In this document: positions 8,184 to 15,896 of the stretch, one piece after another | Numbering within the stretch: the first letter of the stretch is position 1 | How the letters are laid out: each line of letters opens with the position of its first letter | Source of the DNA: Halanaerobiales bacterium | GTDB lineage: Bacteria; Bacillota; Halanaerobiia; B1SED10-174 | DNA: 45,157 bases | Direction: 5' to 3' | Assembly: GCA_003551905.1 (NCBI GenBank) | Contig: PUNT01000193.1 | Coordinates: forward strand, 1 to 45,157 | The notes under the pieces: model-generated | What the model saw: only the letters and a program-made list of their open reading frames with translations | What the model was told of the DNA's origin: nothing | Databases searched by the model: none | Position numbers and translations under genes: made by a program

Positions 8184-9228
8184 CTAGAAACACTCCAATC
8201 TCATAACCCAGAAGTTGTTGTAGCCTGAGAAGATTCAGATAGTAATTGTTGATTGTTCCTGTAAGACTGTATTGTGCTTGCAGGAGGGCAATTTCAGCTG
8301 CCAGGAGATCCCCTTCTGTTCTCAGGCCGGATTTTTTCTGGGAAGAAATGATTTCATAGTTTTCCCGGGCTTGCTCCAGATTTTGCTGGACTAGCTGCAA
8401 GTTACGTTTGCTGTGATTGAGGGTGGAATGATGCTGAGTGGCTGTGCTCCTTAAATCTTCCTGGACTTTTTGCAGCTGTAATTCTGCTAGGATAACATTG
8501 TTTTTCAATTTCTTTCTATCAAGATCCGGGGTGGCACTGACCAGGGCCCTTTCCAGGTCTAGCTGAGCCAGCTTTAACTGTTTTTCTCGCAGAAGTATGC
8601 TTTTGTTTTCTTGGAAAGCTTTCTCCCGGACCTCCTGACTGCTCATTTCCCAGAATTTGTCAGGAGCGCGAACCGGCAGGGGTACAATATATTCTTCCGG
8701 CATATGGAGTCTGACAGCAGTTTCTGCCAGGAGTTCTTCGTATTCATTTCTTGCCTGTTCAAGGTTGAAAAGAGCACTGTCATACGAATTCTGCTGCTGC
8801 AGGAGTTCTAAGGTGCCTTTATGGCCAGCTTCCACCTGGTTGCGGGTTTCTTCCAGAAGTTTCTCCTCCAGCGTTACCTGCTTTTCCCGGATATGAATAT
8901 CCATTTTAGCTTGCAGCAACTGGAAATACTGCTGAACCGCTTCAATGATTACCATGTTTTCTGTTTGCCGGAAGGTGTCTTCTGCTTGCAGCTTTATGAG
9001 TTCGGCCTGATATTCAATATAAGTTGAGCCAGTCATGAGATTGCTGGCCTTGGTTTTTTCATAATCCAGGAGGGCATTTTCCAGGTTGACTTCAGCCATG
9101 GCATAATCCAGGTGATGGTCCAGGGCTTTCTGTATCATCTCCTCCAGAGTTATTTCTTCCAGGGGAGCCGGCGCTACCCATAGAAGGCTGGACATAAGAA
9201 TAGATATACACAAAAAACTCTTCAACAT
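8167..9228 (-). CDS. TolC-family protein (short paralogue)
   Basis: This 353-residue protein has a signal peptide (MLKSFLCISILMSSLLWVAPAP) followed by ITLEEMIQKALDHHLDYAMAEVN, the usual start of an outer-membrane efflux repeat, and long helical coiled coils. It is about 150 residues shorter than the paralogue immediately downstream and than typical TolC. The missing length seems to lie in the beta-barrel and middle segments, because a second OEP repeat opener is not obvious where expected. It could be a reduced OEP or an accessory coiled-coil subunit. It lies 17 bases downstream of tetR and overlaps the next gene by 17 bases. Confidence in family is moderate to good, in function low. Confidence 0.75.
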   Translation of the reverse strand: MLKSFLCISILMSSLLWVAPAPLEEITLEEMIQKALDHHLDYAMAEVNLENALLDYEKTKASNLMTGSTYIEYQAELIKLQAEDTFRQTENMVIIEAVQQYFQLLQAKMDIHIREKQVTLEEKLLEETRNQVEAGHKGTLELLQQQNSYDSALFNLEQARNEYEELLAETAVRLHMPEEYIVPLPVRAPDKFWEMSSQEVREKAFQENKSILLREKQLKLAQLDLERALVSATPDLDRKKLKNNVILAELQLQKVQEDLRSTATQHHSTLNHSKRNLQLVQQNLEQARENYEIISSQKKSGLRTEGDLLAAEIALLQAQYSLTGTINNYYLNLLRLQQLLGYEIGVFLDEIRF

Positions 9229-9245
9229 TACACTCCACTCCCTGC

Positions 9246-9809
9246 TTAAGTCTTTAAAATTCCTCGAAATATTAAGTTTTCCAGTACCCCGGAAAGAACT
9301 TTTCCGTTAACCTGATTTAGATCCGGGCTGAAGAGAACTGAATCAACCATACCATTGAAAGCCCGGGCGGTGAGGAGAGGATCTTCTATTTTGAATACTC
9401 CCTCTTCTTTGCCCTGCAGGAAGATATCTGCCAGGGTCTGATTGTTCTTCCTCTGCTCCTGCCACATTCGTTTCTTAAAATCAGCACCCAGTTCATCAAG
9501 GTTAGCCATTATGACACTGGCCAGGGGTTTATGGCGAAGGTAGAACCGGATTTTAAATTTGATTATGGCTCGAATTTTTTCCTCATAGGTAAGCTCTTTT
9601 TCCTGCAAATTCTCAACAAAGCTTGAGTACTCTTGCAAACCCGCCTGAATTATTCCCCGGTAAAGATCCTCTTTGCTGGCAAAATGCCAGTAAAGAGTCC
9701 CTTTGCCCAGGCCGGCTTCTTCAGCAATCATCTCCATGGTGGTGCTGTGATAGCCATTGCGGGCAAAGAGATTAACAGCCGACGACATGATCTTTCTTCG
9801 AGTATCCAT
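9246..9809 (-). CDS. TetR/AcrR-family transcriptional regulator
   Basis: The N-terminus has the TetR DNA-binding domain, with MEMIAEEAGLGKGTLYWHFASKEDLY as its helix-turn-helix region, followed by a helical ligand-binding domain. The ORF track begins 19 codons upstream at 9866. However, the ATG at 9809 has a GGGAGGG Shine-Dalgarno eight bases away and gives the family-typical start MDTRRKIMSSA, so a 187-residue protein is expected. The rejected extension would also run through the operator and the predicted +1. It is the first gene of the efflux operon and, from the palindrome at the start site, is likely autoregulated: ligand binding would release repression of itself and the pump. Confidence 0.9.
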   Translation of the reverse strand: MDTRRKIMSSAVNLFARNGYHSTTMEMIAEEAGLGKGTLYWHFASKEDLYRGIIQAGLQEYSSFVENLQEKELTYEEKIRAIIKFKIRFYLRHKPLASVIMANLDELGADFKKRMWQEQRKNNQTLADIFLQGKEEGVFKIEDPLLTARAFNGMVDSVLFSPDLNQVNGKVLSGVLENLIFRGILKT

Positions 9810-9826
9810 AAAAAAATCCCTCCCTA

Positions 9827-9848
9827 CTCGACCGACTGTCCGGTCTAG
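9827..9848. promoter_or_regulatory. Probable TetR operator (imperfect palindrome)
   Basis: The 22-base element has arms CTCGACCG and CGGTCTAG, reverse complements at 7 of 8 positions, around a six-base centre. GACCG/CGGTC arms are common in operators of this regulator family. It lies from about +1 to +22 of the tetR promoter and just before the tetR Shine-Dalgarno, an ideal position for autorepression by blocking initiation. Confidence 0.7.
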
Positions 9849-9854
9849 ATGGAT

Positions 9855-9883
9855 ATTATATATCAAGGTTGGTTTGCTGTCAA
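9855..9883 (-). promoter_or_regulatory. Consensus sigma-A promoter of the tetR-efflux operon
   Basis: On the minus strand TTGACA (9883-9878) and TATAAT (9860-9855) are separated by exactly 17 bases, a perfect match to the housekeeping consensus. The predicted +1 is near 9848, right at the edge of the palindromic operator. A promoter this strong fits a gene set that has to be held down by a repressor. Confidence 0.85.
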
Positions 9884-9974
9884 TCAGCTTCAGGAATATT
9901 CTGGGGGAGAAACAAGTACCAGGAGTTTTGTGGCATGTTTCCCATGACTTACATCATAAGTTGGGACAAACCTG

Positions 9975-9983
9975 TGCTATAAT
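9975..9983 (+). promoter_or_regulatory. Extended -10 promoter for the CAP-domain gene
   Basis: TGCTATAAT is an extended -10 element (TG-n-TATAAT). No convincing -35 hexamer lies 16-18 bases upstream, consistent with extended -10 dependence. It is divergent from the tetR promoter and about 42 bases upstream of the downstream gene's start. Confidence 0.5.
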
Positions 9984-10024
9984 CACTGTGAGGAGGTAAA
10001 TAAAAAACAGTAAATGAAAGGAGA

Positions 10025-10588
10025 ATGTCGTTGCGTCAGAAGAACCTGATAATCCTATTGACTGCACTTCTCGTTTTCAGTGTTGTAGCTATCTCAACAG
10101 CAGAAGCTTCACAGTTTCATTTCCAGCCTACCAGCACATTCCAGAAGCATTTTCCCCGTCCCTCACCACCGAAAGAACCTGATCCCCCTCCACCAAGCCC
10201 AGGCTTATCCCATGAAGAGCAGCAGATGGCCAACCTCCTCAACAATGAAAGAACATCCCGGGGGTTACGCCCCCTGCAGGTTGATGCTGATGTTTCTCGG
10301 GTAGCCCGGCTTAAGAGCCAGGACATGGTTCGCAACAATTATTTCAGCCATTATTCTCCTACCTACGGTTACTTTTCAACCATGCTCCGTAATGCCGGCA
10401 TATCTTTCCGCTATGCCGGGGAGAATATTGCTGGAGCTTCCAGTGTTGAGAGGGCGCATAATGCCCTGATGGCCAGCTCTGGGCACCGGGCCAATATCCT
10501 GAGAGCCGGATATACCCATGTTGGTGTAGGCATTGCCAGTGGTGGTCCTCACGGAAAAATATTCACCCAACTTTTCATTGCCCGATAG
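10025..10588 (+). CDS. Secreted CAP-domain (SCP/YkwD-like) protein
   Basis: A signal peptide (about residues 1-29, ending near AEAS) is followed by a Pro-rich linker (PSPPKEPDPPPPSP) and a CAP domain from about residue 62 to the end. CAP signature pieces are visible: LLNNERTSRGLRPL, HYSPTYGYF, YAGENIAGA and ASSGHRANIL. Bacterial CAP proteins of the YkwD/SafA-neighbour type are secreted or spore-associated, and their biochemical role is unsettled. The annotated ATG has a Shine-Dalgarno only one base away; TTG at 10031 lies seven bases from GGAG and may be the real start. It is monocistronic, with its own extended -10 promoter and a strong terminator. Confidence 0.88.
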   Translation: MSLRQKNLIILLTALLVFSVVAISTAEASQFHFQPTSTFQKHFPRPSPPKEPDPPPPSPGLSHEEQQMANLLNNERTSRGLRPLQVDADVSRVARLKSQDMVRNNYFSHYSPTYGYFSTMLRNAGISFRYAGENIAGASSVERAHNALMASSGHRANILRAGYTHVGVGIASGGPHGKIFTQLFIAR

Positions 10589-10620
10589 AAAAAGGGGCGG
10601 ACTCAAAGCCGCCCTTTTTT
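10589..10620 (+). terminator. Intrinsic terminator after the CAP-domain gene
   Basis: A GGGCGG/CCGCCC stem with an A-tract before it and a run of six T after it begins directly behind the stop codon. The A and T runs can extend the stem and may let it act in both directions. Confidence 0.85.
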
Positions 10621-10648
10621 ATTGTACAGCTAATGCTCCTCTATCTAT

Positions 10649-10675
10649 CACACATTATATATATTATCATATAAT
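10649..10675 (+). promoter_or_regulatory. Putative sigma-K/sigma-E-type promoter of the single-SPOCS gene
   Basis: CACA, a 15-base gap and CATATAAT resemble the mother-cell consensus (-35 mACm, -10 CATAnnnTA for sigma-K; CATAyAnT for sigma-E). The same arrangement recurs before the other SPOCS genes, which is what makes this call credible. The two mother-cell factors cannot be separated by sequence alone. Confidence 0.5.
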
Positions 10676-10704
10676 GATATTGAATAGGGAAAGGAGGAGC
10701 AGAG

Positions 10705-11223
10705 TTGAAGACAAGTACTACTATGAAAACCCTCCGGCTCATTGGGGACCATGTGATTCAGATAGAGAATCTGGATGCTACGGTAATACTGAATAATGCT
10801 GCTGAAGAGGTCATGGATGTGCGATTGCGGGTTAACAATCTCCACTGGGAGATCTTCCGCAACAAGATTATGGTTCAGGGCACAGTTTTCATAAATATCA
10901 TATATAAAGGGGTGGACGATATAGTATATCATCAGCCCCAGAGCATAGATTTCAGTGAACATGTAGATGTGCCCGGCCTATCACCAGCTCTCAAGCTTCC
11001 TCATAAAGTAATTATTCCCTTACAGAATCCAGAGAACACTATTGATGTGCAAATATATGTTTCTGAGCTGGCAGCAGCATTTACCCTGGATCCTCCATTT
11101 ACAGTGAATTTAAAGGTCCTGGCTCGTCTTCTGTTGAAAGTATCCCGGATTGAGCAGCTGGAAGTATTCATCAATGGTGTTGATGGTATATTCCATTTCT
11201 GCAACCCCGTTACCAGGAGCTGA
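10705..11223 (+). CDS. Single-repeat SPOCS (DUF3794) protein
   Basis: This 172-residue protein contains one SPOCS-like repeat (about residues 15-155). The core NKIMVQGTVFINIIYKG, then DIVYHQPQSIDFSEHVDVPG and LLLKVSRIEQLEV, aligns with the repeats of the two larger proteins downstream, but it is more diverged. Known proteins with this domain (SipL and clostridial exosporium or coat candidates) act on the spore surface during mother-cell-stage assembly. The TTG start has AGGAGG seven bases upstream. The gene is flanked by its own sporulation-type promoter and a strong terminator, so it is transcribed alone. No signal peptide or membrane segment is visible. Its specific role is unknown. Confidence 0.8.
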   Translation: MKTSTTMKTLRLIGDHVIQIENLDATVILNNAAEEVMDVRLRVNNLHWEIFRNKIMVQGTVFINIIYKGVDDIVYHQPQSIDFSEHVDVPGLSPALKLPHKVIIPLQNPENTIDVQIYVSELAAAFTLDPPFTVNLKVLARLLLKVSRIEQLEVFINGVDGIFHFCNPVTRS

Positions 11224-11225
11224 GA

Positions 11226-11255
11226 AAAGGGCAGGCACCCAGGTGCCTGCCCTTT
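11226..11255 (+). terminator. Intrinsic terminator of the single-SPOCS gene
   Basis: A perfect 14-bp stem (AAAGGGCAGGCACC and its complement) with a two-base loop, whose 3' arm ends in TTT. The very long, uninterrupted stem would stop transcription efficiently, or stabilise the mRNA end. Confidence 0.8.
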
Positions 11256-11314
11256 AGATTAAAAAAATAATGTAAAAAGTATTAAAACCTCATTTTCCCT
11301 GGTCTGCTCAAGGA

Positions 11315-11342
11315 CACACCTTAAAAGAGTGGGCATATAATA
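11315..11342 (+). promoter_or_regulatory. Putative sigma-K-type promoter of the five-repeat SPOCS gene
   Basis: CACA, a 15-base gap and CATATAATA. The -10 fits CATAnnnTA exactly, and the spacing is identical to the promoter of the single-SPOCS gene. The element ends about 30 bases before the start codon, allowing a short leader with AAAGGAGG. Confidence 0.55.
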
Positions 11343-11372
11343 GAGTACTGTTGAGAAAAGGAGGTCAGTGAC

Positions 11373-13664
11373 ATGAGAAGAGATAGAACGGAAAGCCAGC
11401 AACTGCAGAATGTTGTTGAACTGCAGGTGCCGGCCATTAAGATAAAAAATATTGATGCAGTGGTAGAGAATTTAGAGACAGAAGTAATAGAGAATAAAGT
11501 TATAGTGCAGGGGGAAATTCACAAACAGATATTCTTTGTAGGCGAGGACAATATAATTCATCATCAGCAGGAGATGATGACCTTTAGCACTTTTGTGGAA
11601 GTGGAGGGTGCACAGCCGGGCATGGAGGCCCAGATTAATGTGGCCATAGAACATATAAAGGCCAGGTTGAGCCCTGATGGAACCCAGATCCAGCAGAAGG
11701 TGATCTTGGAGCTATTTGTTAAAGTAGTGGAGTTGCAGCAACTGCTTCTGGCCCAGGATCCAGGGGGGCCCCTTATCCTGGTTGATCAGGTAATAGGTGA
11801 AGCTACTACCCAGACCATGGTAGAGAATGAGGTCGCCCTGACCCCGGCTGCTGTGAAGGTTACCCACGTAGACGTGCAGATAATTGAGATAACCAAGCAT
11901 ATTATTGAAGACAAGGTAATTATCCAGGGAATCTTAGCCAAGCAGGTTTTTTTCATTGGTGAAGACGATCTGGGTCATCATCAGGCAGAGGAAGTATCCT
12001 TCAGTGCTTTTGTAGATGTGCCGGGTGCCCAGCCGGGTATGAAAGTACAGATCTATCCCCGGGTGGAATTTGTTGATGGAACCTTGAGCCCTGATGGAAC
12101 AGTGTTTTTCCAGGAAGTTGTTTTAGAATTATTCGTGAAGGTAACAGAAGCTATGCAGATAAATCTGGCTCAAGGTGCAGGTCCCCTGGTAAAACTACCT
12201 CAGGTTATTGGAGAAGATACAGTTCAGACCATGGTAACCAGTGATTTTGTTCTGGATCAACCGGCGCTGAAAATTGTGGATGTGCAAGCTCATTTTCAGG
12301 AAGTGAATACCCGGATACTGGAAAATAAGGTTATTATTCAGGGAATTCTGGAAAAGCAGATATTCTTTGTGGGCCAGGACGATATTGAGTATCATCAGGC
12401 CGAGGAAGTTAACTTCAGTGCTTTTGTGGATATACCGGGCGCCCAGCCCGGTATGGAGGTAGAGCTCGCTCCCCGGGTAGAGCATATTAACTTTGAACTC
12501 ATAACTCCTACACAGCTGCATCAAAAGGTAGTAATGGAGTTCTTCCTGAAAGTTGTGGAAATTCTGCAGGTGAACCTGGTCCTGGATACAGCCGGACCCC
12601 TGTTTAAAGTTCCGGTAGTTATTGGGGAAAAAGTAAAACAAATTCTGGTGGAGGAGGTAGTTCCTATCCCACCAGTTCCTCCGATTCCTCCTGAGGTAAT
12701 TGTCGCTGCTGAACTCATTAAGGAAATAGTAGAAGTTGAGGTGGAGGAGCAGATCCTGGTGGAGGAACAGATTCAGCTACCGGTACCAGCCATAAAGATC
12801 AAGGAAATTGATGCCACTGTAACCAATATTACCTGGGAAGTTGTAAATCAGCAAATATTTGTGGAAGGGGATATTATAAAGCAGATTCACTTTGTGAATG
12901 CAGAGAATCAGGTCCGACATGTAGAAGAAATCATACCTTTCAGCGCTAAGCTGGAGGTACCGGAGCTCCAGGAGGATATGATTCTGACAGTGGATGTTCA
13001 GATAGAGGATATTTCCTTCCAGCTTATACAGCAGGGCACCATACTTTCCCAGGTTATCGTGCTGGTTGTTCGAGCTCTGGGAGAGAGTTCACGACAGCTG
13101 GAAGTAATAACTGAGCTGGAGGGCCCGGATATTATTCCAACAGTGATTCAGGTTGTTGCTAACCGGGTTATTGGTGAAGATATTTTCCAGGTTGATGTTG
13201 AAGAGAGCTTGGATCTGCCCCAGCCAGCTGCATTCCCTGTTTTTGTGGAAGCTTTCCTGACCGATATAGTTGGCGAGATAGAGCCGGACCTGGTCACAGT
13301 AAGTGGAACCATTGTCAAAGCCCTGACTCTGGCCACTGCAGAAGAAGTTGAATTCACAGTGGAGGAAGAGATCCCATTCCAGTTTGAGACAGTTATCACC
13401 GGTGCTCAGCCTGGTGATGATTTGCAGCTGCAGATAGAGATCATTGATATACTGGTGGAACTCATAGAAGAAGGCAATGTGGCAGTGCAGACAGTAATAC
13501 TGGAGGCCTTTGTAAAAGTCACCCGTCAGGAAATTATTGGGGTGGTGGTGGATGTAGTGGGACCGGTGGAGGTGGAAACAGAAACAGTGTTTCTAGATGT
13601 GGTTGATGATGGTATCCCCCATCCAGTGCCGGTGGATGTAGTTGTGGAGGTGCAGCCAGCATAA
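11373..13664 (+). CDS. Five-repeat SPOCS (DUF3794) spore-surface protein
   Basis: The 763-residue acidic protein consists of five tandem SPOCS-type repeats, at about residues 18-130, 155-268, 294-404, 469-585 and 605-720, and a Pro/Val-rich tail. Repeats 1-3 are close copies with a period near 139 residues. Each has K-V-I-x-Q-G-x-x-x-K-Q-x-F-F, a [HY]HQ motif (HH at 63-64 and 202-203, YH at 340-341) and FVDxPGAQPGM. Repeats 4 and 5 are diverged and lack the HHQ motif. A PIPPVPPIPP hinge separates repeats 3 and 4. I see no cysteine, signal peptide or membrane helix, so it is a likely cytosolic mother-cell scaffold deposited on the forespore. The ATG has AAAGGAGG close upstream, and the gene is monocistronic. 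Confidence 0.82.
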   Translation: MRRDRTESQQLQNVVELQVPAIKIKNIDAVVENLETEVIENKVIVQGEIHKQIFFVGEDNIIHHQQEMMTFSTFVEVEGAQPGMEAQINVAIEHIKARLSPDGTQIQQKVILELFVKVVELQQLLLAQDPGGPLILVDQVIGEATTQTMVENEVALTPAAVKVTHVDVQIIEITKHIIEDKVIIQGILAKQVFFIGEDDLGHHQAEEVSFSAFVDVPGAQPGMKVQIYPRVEFVDGTLSPDGTVFFQEVVLELFVKVTEAMQINLAQGAGPLVKLPQVIGEDTVQTMVTSDFVLDQPALKIVDVQAHFQEVNTRILENKVIIQGILEKQIFFVGQDDIEYHQAEEVNFSAFVDIPGAQPGMEVELAPRVEHINFELITPTQLHQKVVMEFFLKVVEILQVNLVLDTAGPLFKVPVVIGEKVKQILVEEVVPIPPVPPIPPEVIVAAELIKEIVEVEVEEQILVEEQIQLPVPAIKIKEIDATVTNITWEVVNQQIFVEGDIIKQIHFVNAENQVRHVEEIIPFSAKLEVPELQEDMILTVDVQIEDISFQLIQQGTILSQVIVLVVRALGESSRQLEVITELEGPDIIPTVIQVVANRVIGEDIFQVDVEESLDLPQPAAFPVFVEAFLTDIVGEIEPDLVTVSGTIVKALTLATAEEVEFTVEEEIPFQFETVITGAQPGDDLQLQIEIIDILVELIEEGNVAVQTVILEAFVKVTRQEIIGVVVDVVGPVEVETETVFLDVVDDGIPHPVPVDVVVEVQPA

Positions 13665-13665
13665 A

Positions 13666-13693
13666 GATAAAGGGCGGTTACCCGCCCTTTATC
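13666..13693 (+). terminator. Hairpin terminator of the five-repeat SPOCS gene
   Basis: A 12-bp perfect stem GATAAAGGGCGG/CCGCCCTTTATC with a four-base loop directly follows the stop codon. The T-run is inside the 3' arm rather than after it, so termination may be partial. The next sporulation-type promoter begins five bases later. Confidence 0.65.
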
Positions 13694-13697
13694 TCTG

Positions 13698-13728
13698 CAC
13701 ACAAATATATGTTGTGCCATATGCTATA
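13698..13728 (+). promoter_or_regulatory. Putative sigma-K-type promoter of the membrane-anchored SPOCS gene
   Basis: CACA, a 16-base gap and CATATGCTA match the sigma-K consensus as I know it (mACm-N16/17-CATAnnnTA) at every defined position. It lies between the preceding terminator and the start codon, leaving roughly 25-30 bases of leader. Confidence 0.6.
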
Positions 13729-13757
13729 GAGAAGAGGGACAGTTGGGGGGATGGAAA

Positions 13758-15386
13758 ATGGAGTTTTACTTTTTCTTAGCTCTATATCTGGGTTTACTGG
13801 CGGGCACGGTACTGGCCATGAAAAGAATAGTGGAAAACAACAATGATTTATTGCTGGCCATGGCCAGCCATCCCCCTACCCCCCGGAGATATTTAAAATC
13901 GCCTGTCACCCGCGAGGATTATATAGATGCCTACCGCAATAATACTGCTTTTTACAGTGAGGAAAAACAGAAAGGGGGGATGATTGGGATAGGAGACTTT
14001 GAGTTTCCTGGTATTGAAAGTGAATTGACAGCTAAACCCAAGGAAGGGCAGGGCGAATTATCTCCAAGCAAAGGGGGGAGTGTTGTGAATACCCATGGAC
14101 AGGTAACAGGTATTGAACTATTGAAAATTCCGGTGGTTATAGGGGAAAATGACGTTCAACGCATGGAAATATCGGACTTAGATCTGGATTTTACTGCCCA
14201 AAAAATAAGGCATATAGATGCCCAGGTCAATGACATTACTTATGAGATACTAAACCACAAGGTTATTATCCAGGGGAGCATTCAAAAACAGGTTTTCTAT
14301 GTGGGAATTGATAATGTTGTCCACCATCAGGAAGAGGAAACCCTCTTCAGTTTCTTCGTGGATGTGCCGGGAGCTGAACCTGGGATGACAGCTCAAATAT
14401 ACCCCAGGGTAGAGTTTATCAGGCCGGAGCTGATTCAAGAAGGGGACGTTTTGCATCAAAAAATGGTTATAGAGATTTTTGTGAAAGTTACTGAAATAAG
14501 GCAGATGTTCCTGGAAACCGCTGTAGATGGGGCCTTTGTGAAAGTTGAAAGGGTTATAGGTGAAAATGTTTCCCAGGTTTTGGTAGAAGGGCAGGTGGAT
14601 TTACCAATTCCAGCTGTGAAAATTACAGACATTGATGCCCAGGTTACTGATATTTTAACAGAGGTCATTGAAGATAAGGTCATTGTCCAGGGAGTTATTC
14701 AGAAACAGATATTTTTTATCGGTGAGGATGATGTGGAGCATCATTTTTCTGATAGTCTTTCTTTCAGCCACTTCATAGATATTCCCGGGGCAGAGCCTGG
14801 AATGAATGTACAGCTGTATCCAGCAATTGAGCATATCAAGCCTGAGCTGGCACCAGATGGTGAAACTCTGAATCAGGAAGTTGTCCTGGAGTTATTTGTT
14901 AAAGTCACAGAAACAGTACAGATCAATCTGGCGGTAGGAGGTCAGGTCCTGGTGAAGGTACCTCAGATAATAGGGGAGAACGTACGACAGGTCATGCTGG
15001 AAAGCACCCTGACTCTGGATCAGCCAGCCATCAAGGTAAAAGAAGTGGAAGCTGCCATTGAAAATATTCGATCGGTGGTTCTCTCAGGGAAAGTAATCAT
15101 ACAGGGCATTATCCACAAGCAGGTATTCTTCATTGGCCAGGATAACATTGAGTACCATCAGGAAGAAGAACTACCATTCAGCACATTTGTTGATGTTGTG
15201 GGAGCCGAACCTGGTATGGATGCGCAAATTCAGACCAGAGTGGAGCATATTCATCATGAGTTCAATGAGGTAGGTGATGTGCTGCATCAGAAAGTAGTGC
15301 TGGAGTTTTTTGTAAAGGTTACAGAAGAGGTGCAGATAAATGTGCGCCCAGTGGAAGTTCAACCCTATGAGCCATATCTGGAATAA
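13758..15386 (+). CDS. Membrane-anchored three-repeat SPOCS protein
   Basis: The ORF track starts at TTG 13743, but the ATG at 13758 has a GGGGGG Shine-Dalgarno seven bases upstream and puts a membrane helix (FYFFLALYLGLLAGTVLAM) at the very N-terminus, so 542 residues are likely. A low-complexity linker of about 85 residues follows. Then come three SPOCS repeats with a period near 138 residues, each opening with VIGE and containing KV-I-[IV]-Q-G-x-I-x-K-Q, a [HY]H motif and GAEPGM. The repeats are closer to repeats 1-3 of the preceding protein than to SipL. The anchor suggests attachment to a membrane, perhaps the outer forespore membrane, tethering the soluble SPOCS layer. Monocistronic, with its own sporulation-type promoter and terminator. 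Confidence 0.82.
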   Translation: MEFYFFLALYLGLLAGTVLAMKRIVENNNDLLLAMASHPPTPRRYLKSPVTREDYIDAYRNNTAFYSEEKQKGGMIGIGDFEFPGIESELTAKPKEGQGELSPSKGGSVVNTHGQVTGIELLKIPVVIGENDVQRMEISDLDLDFTAQKIRHIDAQVNDITYEILNHKVIIQGSIQKQVFYVGIDNVVHHQEEETLFSFFVDVPGAEPGMTAQIYPRVEFIRPELIQEGDVLHQKMVIEIFVKVTEIRQMFLETAVDGAFVKVERVIGENVSQVLVEGQVDLPIPAVKITDIDAQVTDILTEVIEDKVIVQGVIQKQIFFIGEDDVEHHFSDSLSFSHFIDIPGAEPGMNVQLYPAIEHIKPELAPDGETLNQEVVLELFVKVTETVQINLAVGGQVLVKVPQIIGENVRQVMLESTLTLDQPAIKVKEVEAAIENIRSVVLSGKVIIQGIIHKQVFFIGQDNIEYHQEEELPFSTFVDVVGAEPGMDAQIQTRVEHIHHEFNEVGDVLHQKVVLEFFVKVTEEVQINVRPVEVQPYEPYLE

Positions 15387-15389
15387 CCG

Positions 15390-15420
15390 GAGGCAGCCAG
15401 AAAAGCTGCCTCATTTTTTT
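15390..15420 (+). terminator. Intrinsic terminator of the membrane-anchored SPOCS gene
   Basis: An eight-base GAGGCAGC/GCTGCCTC stem is followed by A and nine consecutive T. The T-run reaches the 3' end of the convergent hypothetical gene, whose coding sequence ends at 15421. Confidence 0.88.
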
Positions 15421-15822
15421 TTAATGGATGTTAAGTTTTATTCTTTTTTCGTCCAGAAGGTTTCCCTGGCTGGAGAAGATGGAAAAGCGTAGATCCTCCT
15501 TATAGAAATATTTATTTTCTATCAACCACAACATGTGGGTGCCTGGAATTTGTCGAGCCACCCCGGTTACCTGATTTCCCCGGTAATAGAGGTTCTGCAG
15601 GCACCCATTTTTAATGAGAATTAATATTTTCTTGCTTTCCCAGTTCCGGGGCAGTTTCTTTTGCAGCCAGGGATCCTTAACCTCATGGAGGTCAAGAAAA
15701 ATGGTCAGGATCAGTTCAGTTTCCAGCAGAGCAGAATAGAAAATTTGTTCGCTTTTAGGATGTAAGGGTATGTACTCTACTGGTGGATAAGGAAATATCT
15801 TGTAAGAGTGGCCAAAAGGCAT
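15421..15822 (-). CDS. Protein of unknown function in the SPOCS island
   Basis: I do not recognise this family. The ORF track starts at 15855, but the ATG at 15822 has an excellent AAAGGAGGT Shine-Dalgarno and gives a 133-residue product beginning MPFGHSYKIFPYPPVEYIPL. It is rich in aromatic and basic residues (YFYKEDLRF, QNLYYRGNQ), has a predicted mix of strands and helices, one cysteine (in NGCLQNLYY), and no signal peptide or membrane helix. It is the only gene on the minus strand inside the island, divergent from the SPOCS-LysM gene. No clear -35/-10 pair is visible in the 150-base divergent region on its strand. Its position suggests, but does not prove, a role in spore assembly. Confidence 0.7.
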   Translation of the reverse strand: MPFGHSYKIFPYPPVEYIPLHPKSEQIFYSALLETELILTIFLDLHEVKDPWLQKKLPRNWESKKILILIKNGCLQNLYYRGNQVTGVARQIPGTHMLWLIENKYFYKEDLRFSIFSSQGNLLDEKRIKLNIH

Positions 15823-15896
15823 AGAAATTACCTCCTTTCCATATATAATAATCAAGACCTGATGATTTGGTGTTAATACTTTTATGGGAGGTTGTT

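Noticed and set aside
12195-12641. Minus-strand 148-residue ORF
   Set aside because: Antisense to the SPOCS repeats. Similar shadows recur at each repeat, so it reflects repeat structure, not a gene.
11373-15386. Possible DNA-level tandem repeats or mobile repeats in the SPOCS genes
   Set aside because: Similarity is at protein level with a period near 139 codons and many silent changes. It is domain duplication, not a recent DNA repeat.
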